DNA of 29,245 bases, taken from Sphacelaria rigidula (taxonomy: Eukaryota; Phaeophyceae; Sphacelariales). Shown one piece after another: positions 24,101 to 29,245 of the stretch; the first letter of the stretch is position 1; the number at the start of each line of letters is the position of its first letter. Both the position numbers and the translations under genes were made by a program. Under the pieces are notes generated by a model that saw only the letters and a program-made list of their open reading frames with translations, made no database searches and was not told the DNA's origin. The stretch is from the NCBI GenBank assembly GCA_964200075.2, contig CAXNAA020000085.1, positions 1 to 29,245 of the forward strand, written 5' to 3'.

Positions 24101-25625
24101 ATCTCCCGCTGGTCGCACTTCTGTTTCTGGCCAAATGAGGCCAAAACATGGATTTTCAGTAAATAACGGTCAGGTGTTCAAAATTTCCTCCCCGTTTGTT
24201 ACTGAAAATCCGTCTTCGGGCGCAGATGAAAGTGCGACCAGCGGGGAATGCAAAGTTGCCCTGGAGTGGCCGCAATGAGTAGAGCAATTCATTCCAAGGC
24301 GTCAACAGCCGCCCAGCCCTTTTTTCAGGCGTAAAACGACGGAGAAGGGCCAGAAAGGCAGGTTTCGACTGGAATTTTGAACGGCTCCCGTTAGAGCCGG
24401 TCTCAAATTTACAAGTCTGTGTGGATGCTACATCATCACTTGTTTATGATGTATAGAGGGGCCTTCGCTTGTGTAGCTTCGCCGGTTGTTTCGTCGTCAT
24501 TCGTAAGAAGGAGGCGGCCTCACGGTTCTGCGTACGCCACCTGTGACAAACGCGCTTTTGACGGGGGTCCAACCCTCATCTGCGTCCGATTCACGGCAGG
24601 TCTTCATTTTACACACGGCAGTCCGCCCGCAGACGAATACCTCTCACGTAAAGTCAGCGTATTTGAATCACTACATCGATTGCCTCAAGGGCGGCTTCAC
24701 GCCCTTCGTCACTCAGTTGGCCAATGCTGTGCAAATTTTTGGGCCAATCGATCCACGAAGCGTCGAGAACGGCGCTTCTTGTCCGCCTGAACTCACCTGT
24801 TGTAGCGTTGGACCCTGCAGTCAATTTTGAAGCACTTCGTATGCCGTGTGGTCGTTGATGTTGTTCACATCAAGGCGGAATTTGCGCAACATTCATGACG
24901 CTGTACTGCCCGTACTTTGATTATTGTTTTTTACGGGTATAGCGCCTTTCATGCTCGTTTGTCCTCTCCAATCTCCACACGAACCGGTTCGCATGGAAAC
25001 GTGCGGCTACTGTGAACTAAAGTCGGATCCTCTGCGCGTCACTTGTATGTTTGGTGCGCATGGCCACAGCTTGTATCGGCATCCAGAGACAAAAGTCAGC
25101 GCAGGTACAGCATGGCCGCAATACTACACAACGAGCGCACACTAGTCTAGTCCGGGGCATACAGTACAGAATAGGTGCTCTCACGGGCGAGCTGGCGCAC
25201 CATATGAGATTGGAGACTGCAGCAGCAGCTACAAATGCTGCAAGCTCCCACTACGGAACTCAAACTCAACGATAAGGAAGCGAGTCAAGTATGATGTCAC
25301 CTGTCCACATGTTGTTCTGTGCTGTACCGTGCGTGCATGGCACACCGCAATAACGGCACGTGCGCATACCCAACCGAGCACTGCAACAGGGAACAGAGTA
25401 CGCCACCATAGGTGACGCCCTGCAATCAAGGCGAACCCTACCGCCTCTCCTGCCATTCACGAAGACGCCTGTTCCGACAAACGCCACTATGTTTCTCAGG
25501 CGCACCTTGCCTCCGGTGCGCGCAACATGTTCATCCAGCAATTTCTTCGAGTTCACGGCGCTCTCAAGCTCCCTAGCGGCCAGCGCCGACGCGGGCGCTT
25601 TGGATTCCCCCTCGGTGGTAGACAT
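8901..25625 (-). CDS. QARS: Glutaminyl-tRNA synthetase, cytosolic type, 15 exons
   Basis: Class I synthetase that charges tRNA-Gln with glutamine in the cytosol. Exons in transcript order: 25625-25506, 23158-23023, 22371-22331, 20971-20867, 19143-19009, 16220-16110, 15481-15387, 14794-14659, 13183-13032, 12570-12471, 11716-11549, 11037-10750, 10094-10005, 9564-9430, 9119-8901. All junction phases agree and the sum is 2031 nt (676 aa plus stop). Landmarks: [17 protein letters not shown] with HIGH at residues 54-57; DDTNP at 86-90; [12 protein letters not shown] at 237-248; the KMSKS-like VLSKR at 294-298; WDDPRMPT at 312-319; a GlnRS anticodon-binding beta-barrel region ([18 protein letters not shown]); and [10 protein letters not shown] then NRTVTLRE at 580-587. 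The start is ATG 25623-25625, 40 residues before the catalytic core. The protein therefore lacks the roughly 200-residue N-terminal domain of yeast and animal GlnRS. Residues 605-676 form an unusual tail. Confidence 0.96.
9120..12470 (-). other. QARS: QARS introns 10-14
   Basis: Introns at 11717-12470 (754 nt), 11038-11548 (511), 10095-10749 (655), 9565-10004 (440) and 9120-9429 (310) separate exons 10-15. Nothing beyond splice signals was recognised in them. Confidence 0.8.
13032..13183 (-). CDS. QARS: QARS exon 9: KMSKS-like loop
   Basis: Encodes [11 protein letters not shown], the GlnRS form of the KMSKS loop that stabilises adenylate formation, then [20 protein letters not shown] and GVT. 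The exon ends CG|GTGAGG in phase 2, completing Arg with the next exon. Confidence 0.95.
13184..14658 (-). other. QARS: QARS intron 8
   Basis: 1475 nt. It holds an approximate tandem duplication (14318-14373 and 14402-14455, period about 83) containing GCACTGAGGGGGAG in both copies. No coding exon is recognised inside on either strand. Confidence 0.8.
16221..19008 (-). other. QARS: QARS intron 5, the largest intron, with three copies of a 75-bp repeat
   Basis: 2788 nt between the exons ending NRPVE and beginning ESLECFEKM. It contains three dispersed copies of a roughly 75-bp repeat and a 10-G run (18124-18133). A 218-codon plus-strand open frame (16514-17170) overlaps the first repeat copy and has no recognisable family, so it is not called as a gene. 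Confidence 0.8.
16649..18390 (+). repeat. Three dispersed copies of a 75-bp repeat
   Basis: Copies start at 16649, 17811 and 18314, all in the same orientation. Each begins AAGCTCAGGTCAAGTTTCTG and is identical for 31 bases, then diverges gradually through TCTCCATAC and TCCTC over about 45 more bases. All lie in QARS intron 5. Flanks are unrelated. Confidence 0.9.
19144..20866 (-). other. QARS: QARS intron 4
   Basis: 1723 nt. It includes a TA-rich microsatellite at about 20579-20605. On the plus strand there is a TATA-like CTATAAAAGAG at 19261 just before a 35-codon open frame, with no other evidence for a nested gene. Confidence 0.75.
20972..22330 (-). other. QARS: QARS intron 3 with a direct repeat pair
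   Basis: 1359 nt, acceptor CATTTTTTTTTCAG. It contains two direct copies of a roughly 125-130-bp repeat (21595-21725 and 22031-22155). No exon is recognised on either strand. Confidence 0.8.
21595..22155 (+). repeat. Direct repeat pair of about 125-130 bp
   Basis: Copies at about 21595-21725 and 22031-22155 share CTCCATCGG-AATTAAAAC, AAGTCCTCA, GGAAAAACTCC, GGCTCGA-G-TTTTCGTCACGC and AGAGATCT-like ends in the same order. The middles diverge by substitutions and small indels. Confidence 0.8.
22331..22371 (-). CDS. QARS: QARS exon 3: 41-nt small exon
   Basis: A 41-nt exon (two bases plus 13 codons) completing DDTNP and continuing EAESREYID. The acceptor is GCCGTACAG and the donor GAT|GTGAGT. 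Phases fit both neighbours, and the residues are the expected GlnRS block between the HIGH region and [10 protein letters not shown]. Confidence 0.93.
22372..23022 (-). other. QARS: QARS intron 2 with a divergent tandem repeat of about 96 bp
   Basis: 651 nt. Units starting at about 22794 and 22890 share GAAAA-GTAC-GCCTAC-GTATCGAC, TTCTCAC and TACGCAC in the same order. No exon is recognised. Confidence 0.7.
23023..23158 (-). CDS. QARS: QARS exon 2: HIGH catalytic motif
   Basis: Begins [20 protein letters not shown] and ends ETIFRY plus the first base of an Asp codon. The HIGH motif at plus positions 23108-23119 binds ATP in class I synthetases. The donor TATG|GTGAGG is in phase 1. Confidence 0.97.
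23159..25505 (-). other. QARS: QARS intron 1
   Basis: 2347 nt between the N-terminal exon and the HIGH-motif exon. It contains the 23938-24411 foldback element. No coding exon is recognised in the remainder on either strand. Confidence 0.8.
23938..24411. mobile_element. Foldback element (MITE-like) in QARS intron 1
   Basis: Arms of about 215-230 bp (23938-24165 and 24198-24411) are imperfect inverted copies around a spacer of about 30 bp. Anchors include GTTGACGCCTTGGAATGA versus TCATTCCAAGGCGTCAAC, GCTGGTCGCACTT versus AAGTGCGACCAGC, and GATTTTCAGTAA versus TTACTGAAAATC. The ends are TAAATGTTGAGGCC and GGTCTCAAATTTA. There is no open frame inside and no clear target-site duplication. Overall form matches the 3411-3852 element, but the sequence is different, so it is a separate family. 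Confidence 0.85.
25506..25625 (-). CDS. QARS: QARS exon 1: start codon and short N-terminus
   Basis: Encodes 40 residues beginning MSTTEGESK and ending VARTGGK, followed by an AAG|GTGCGC donor. Phase 0 joins directly to the [11 protein letters not shown] exon. The short leader resembles bacterial GlnRS in length. No targeting peptide is apparent, which supports a cytosolic enzyme. An earlier 5' non-coding exon cannot be excluded. Confidence 0.88.
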
Positions 25626-27548
25626 GTTGTTTGACAGTCAGTGGGTCAGGGCGGCAGCAGACGCTCTCCACAAGCCTCCTAGTTCATGACTATCTAAGGA
25701 TGTTTACGAGATTCAAACCCTACATAGTCATACTTCAATATATCGTTGTAAATAAATGTCATGCAAACGATTGCGGACACACGGTTAAGAGTGATTACTA
25801 AATTGTCATAATCTCGCTTTCAGCGTCGCTTTTCGTCTTACAGTAACATTGTTCTGGCTCAGCCTGCGGAGGTTTTGGAGCGAGCTGAAATAGAGCCAGA
25901 TCCAAGTGAGTGGTACTATGCTGTGAAGGCAAGACAGATTTCGTCCGAGATAGTGTTTTGACGATTTGCAGCAGTGCCTTGATATATTCGCATATCGGAA
26001 CAATATGTTCGTGCGGCAGATCACGTGGGAGATGTGAAATGTGGCATGCCCGTTACGGCTCGGGCTGCTTGCTCTAGAGTGAAGTACCAGAGCTAACGAG
26101 AAGCTAGAGACTACTAGCATTCCAAACGCTAGGGTATAACCACTTCATTCTGTCAAAGACTGTGAGAGTCCGGCCTTGTCGTGCTGAGATTTCAACGTCT
26201 GTACGTCGGCTGACCTGCAAGAAAGATCGCTGTAGCAACTACCCCGGCACCTGTGACCATACAAGCGAAACCACACCTTCGAACTGTCGGCACGACATCC
26301 AAACACTGGTCCGTGAAATAGCTTGATTGAGCGATTGTACGTCGCCCCCTTTGCAACAGACGGGGTGCAGTACAGTAGGGTTGAGTCGTGACCTCTTCTA
26401 TACACCCCTTCTAGGTCTGCGCCTACTTGCGAGTCGGTGCGACAGCCTGTGGGCCATTCGCATTCTTGTTCTCGATACAAAAGCAGCGGAGCGTTTGCAC
26501 AGCGGTTGCGGTATCTTTAGGACCTACCCCGTAACGACCAGCCCCCGGTGGCGTTTGTGGGCTGTCAGTAGCGCGCTTTGTGATGTTATGGCCTCTTGCT
26601 ACGCCACGCCTCCTTGTCTCCCAATCCATCGTCTCAGAGCCACCGCTTGTGCTCCATGTAAATCAAATAATGCAAGGACACATGAGCGGCGAAATGCCAA
26701 GGCCTGGCTCTTCCAGCATTGCAAGCTAACCAACCCTTCGAGGCGGTCAAAGGGTCAACTTCGGAGTATCGCACATCTCGTAGATATAGGCAGGTCATTC
26801 ACCGTTGCATCATAAACAATCCCTTATTTGTGCCTGAGCAGTCCTTCTTTCTTCCGGTGGACTATGACAAACAGATTCATGCGCAGTAGACCAGCTCAGT
26901 AGAGGTTACCACTCGGTGATTTATTGGACCGACAGGGTTTTCGTCTTGACACCGAAATCCGGATCTTTCATAGAGGCTGTGCTCCTAACGTGCTCCTCAT
27001 GGCCTGCGCAGAACGCGTTTTTGTCTAAATCGACGCATGAGAATTAAGGTTGGGTTCAGAGTCATTTGAAGTCATGGATTTCCCAGAAAGTTCTCACCCC
27101 TACATTGTATACAGTAGACTCGGCTGGCTCCATGTAACCAGGGCCGCCGATGTTGGAATTGCATTACAAGTGTGGTGTAGTACTGTGATCGGAAATTGTG
27201 GCAGCACAGTACCTTAACCCTTGTGGAACCGTTAATAGAAAAACGACGATCTACAATTGACGTTTCCTGAGGAAATATATGGTTGTTATTTTTCTTCAAC
27301 TGCTGATGATAGCCCACCGAAACGGTGCACCACTCCAACCTCAAGTATACTAATGTGACAGATTCGTCCACCGCACTCGAAGTGACGCAAACTCGCATAT
27401 GGGAGTTTGCACTGTTTTTCTTGAGTTCCAAAAGGGTTAGTATATAGTGAATCCAACTCACCTAGACTTGTGTCAGATTCCACGCATGATACTACTGTAA
27501 AACTGGAGGCTTTGCTGTTTGTAGGAGTGGATCGAGAATGGAGGCCCG

Positions 27549-27724
27549 AGGTCGTGACATATGGAGACCAAGATGAGAAGCGGGAAAAGGAACAAGCGTC
27601 GAAAAGCAGCATGTTGATCGACCGCCGGGCTGGTCTATGGTTGCGGCGACTAATCAACATGCAGCTTTCGGACGCTTGTTCCTTTTCCTGCTTCTGTTTT
27701 TGGTCCCGATAAGACACGACCTGA
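27549..27724. repeat. Compact inverted repeat, possible MITE or hairpin RNA source
   Basis: Arms of about 75 bp (27549-27623 and 27651-27724) share GAAAAGGAACAAGCGTC-GAAAGC and CATGTTGAT, with AGGTCGTG at the left end and CACGACCT at the right, around a spacer of about 27 bp. Mismatches are scattered. Overlapping open frames on both strands are a by-product of the symmetry. Confidence 0.85.
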
Positions 27725-28426
27725 GAAAGCCTGAGTCACCGCGAAGACTCAGACAATCCTTTATGGTAACGAATCTCGACTTTTTTTAACTCCCGATTTC
27801 TTCAAAATCGAGGAGAATTATATTCGCGGACTCAAAATCGGGGGGGGGGGGCGTTTTATGGTACAGTCAGTGTCACGGATTTTTGAAACAGTGTTATACA
27901 CATCCATTTTGTGCATGAGTGTGGTATTGCGTACTTGTTCATGAAGCCGAAGGGTAGGCAGACGGTGAACGATCCTTCGAGTATAGTATCGTACCTTGCT
28001 ACCCAAGGGTAATACAGGTCAGGACACTCGATCATTACAGTACACGATAATGCCGTGCGGTAGTACTGTACATCATGGCACAGTCGGTATTGCGAAAACA
28101 GTGAAGAAACAGTGCGCGAGAACAGTTCAGTAGTGTAGTGCCATACATCACCCTGCAAATATACCGACAACAGACTGGGAGGGTACAGTACCGTGCGTTA
28201 TAGTGATACATATGGCAGCGCAGTGCAGCATAAAATATTACCATCGCCGCAGGATACAACGTCAACACTTATTTTCCGCTTGTCAAACCCCGTGTGAAGT
28301 TGCTTCAGCAGCTGACGCGGGCTGGCATGCCCCGAGTGTCACGAGACTGTTTTCTGCTGCGGTTTCAAAAGTACCAAAATCCTCGTACCCCACCATTGTA
28401 CGTCAATACACGTACGTCACCTCCTC

Positions 28427-28530
28427 GAAATCGGGGGGAGTCACGATCTCGGAGCGATTTCCCCCGATTTTTTCGAAATATCGGGGGGAATCGTTCTGAG
28501 ATCATGGCACTCCGATTCTTTCTCCCCTAT
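28427..28530. repeat. Inverted repeat with AAATCGGGGGG units
   Basis: The segment around 28428-28470 contains ATCGGGGGGAGTCACGATCT and ends CCCCCGATTT. Its reverse complement is recognisable at about 28478-28520 (ATCGGGGGGAATCG, then GAGATCATG). Each unit is itself partly palindromic because TCGGGGG and CCCCCGA flank it. Related words occur near 27790-27845. Confidence 0.6.
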
Positions 28531-28573
28531 TTGGTCTAAATCGGGGCCCATTAACCCTTTGGGGACTGGACCT

Positions 28574-28605
28574 TCACTAACACAGGGTTGACCCTGCGTT
28601 AGTGG
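28574..28605. repeat. Short perfect-type hairpin
   Basis: CACTAACACAGGGT is followed by TG and ACCCTGCGTTAGTG: a 14-bp stem with one mismatch-type pair and a 2-base centre. Too symmetric for a usual pol II terminator, so its function is unknown. Confidence 0.75.
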
Positions 28606-28857
28606 AATAATAAAAAGTGAGTCAGGGAGCGACCTGCCCAATCACGGCGAGGCAAAATTCATCGACCAGACCCGAACGACCAGCGCGGGGATTGTTATCG
28701 AGTGTGATGCCACTGCAAAGATCGCGTGGGCACCCTATCCCTGGCCCAGATAAGCCTCCCCAGCTTTCCAAGTTTTTATGGTATTACTTGCATTCCGTAT
28801 ACCGTTCCCGAGTTTCCCGGAGTGTTTTTTGGGTCTCAATTTTATACTGAAACGTAG

Positions 28858-29245
28858 CAATTTTCACTATCAAAGAGTGGACCGGAAAAAACCGGGAAGG
28901 ACTTTACATGCCACAATGTGGTCATTTCCACGAGGCACAAAATCCAGGTGGGCTGTAGAAAGACAACAGGAGCTACCGTCATGAATTCCGCGTATTCCTC
29001 TAGCGATGACTTGCAGTGTGCAGTCCACATGTATGTAGTGGACGGGGATGACGAAGCTGTGTATAGGCAGCTGATTTCGGTAGCCAAGAACTGCCCAGAA
29101 CGTGCAAGGAAGTACGCAGCGGCAGCTGCTGCTTCAGTCGGAGAGGCGTACTACACTGTACTGTACTATATTGTTGTATGCATGCGCGCCGTAACGCTGA
29201 TACCCTTCGAAGAGAATTTGCCGCATGCAACAAGGGGGGAAATGG
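28858..29245 (+). CDS. Open frame running off the right edge, probable 5' part of an unknown gene
   Basis: The frame is open from 28858 (after TAG 28855-28857) to the end of the window, 129 codons. Its first ATG is at 28981, giving MNSAYSSSDDLQCAVHMYVV, then DDEAVYRQLISVAKNCPERA, a run of six alanines and VGEAYYTVLYYIVV. Composition is balanced and protein-like, whereas the antisense frames look like shadows. AAACGTAG at 28857 could be a splice acceptor, so the exon may start there. No family is recognised. Confidence 0.42.

Larger units (their letters stand above)
25626..28857. other. Upstream region of QARS, no gene recognised
   Basis: About 3.2 kb that should include the QARS promoter and 5' UTR near 25626-25900. 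Open frames here (for example 26327-26815 plus) show no recognisable family. GTAC-containing words recur, and hairpin-forming repeats occur at 27549-27724, 28427-28530 and 28574-28605. There is a 12-G run at 27840-27851. No tRNA cloverleaf was found. Confidence 0.5.

Noticed and set aside
26145-26815. Overlapping open frames on both strands upstream of QARS
   Set aside because: No motif, no splice logic and no compositional signal distinguish them from chance.
26880-26960. tRNA-like AGCTCAGTAGAGG segment
   Set aside because: No anticodon stem or GTTC T-loop follows at the right spacing, and no acceptor stem pairs.

Overview
The window is eukaryotic nuclear DNA. Both recognisable genes are cut by spliceosomal introns (mostly GTGAGN donors, usually CAG acceptors), and large parts are non-coding and rich in repeats. 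It is probably a protist or alga. I cannot place it more precisely. A stramenopile-like lineage is only a guess, based on the mixed base composition and the style of the aminoacyl-tRNA synthetase. No rRNA, tRNA, CRISPR array, autonomous transposase or reverse transcriptase was recognised.

Layout. (1) Positions 179-5550, plus strand: a gene of about 12 exons with small introns (38-481 nt), 5' end not resolved. Its product has an unrecognised N-terminal half, a charged coiled-coil-like stretch, a Ser/Thr/Ala-rich linker, a Lys/Arg-rich patch, a segment resembling a degenerate class I methyltransferase fold, an acidic run and a C-terminal SET-like domain. The 5' and 3' halves could be two genes, but splice phases let them join. 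(2) Positions 5551-8900: convergent intergenic space with a divergent direct repeat and a large inverted repeat. (3) Positions 8901-25625, minus strand: a complete cytosolic-type glutaminyl-tRNA synthetase gene. I resolved 15 exons whose phases all agree (2031 coding nt, 676 aa), with 14 introns of 310-2788 nt. It carries a C-terminal tail resembling the tail of cytosolic cysteinyl-tRNA synthetase. (4) Positions 25626-28857: no recognised gene, several hairpin-forming repeats. (5) Positions 28858-29245: an open frame running off the right edge, probably the start of another plus-strand gene.

The two main genes face each other tail to tail. They differ in intron size, yet each carries a non-autonomous foldback element of about 440-480 bp inside an intron, and more inverted repeats lie between genes. 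I see no functional link between the synthetase and the SET-like protein. The main points of interest are the composite architecture of the SET-like protein, the synthetase tail, and the foldback families.
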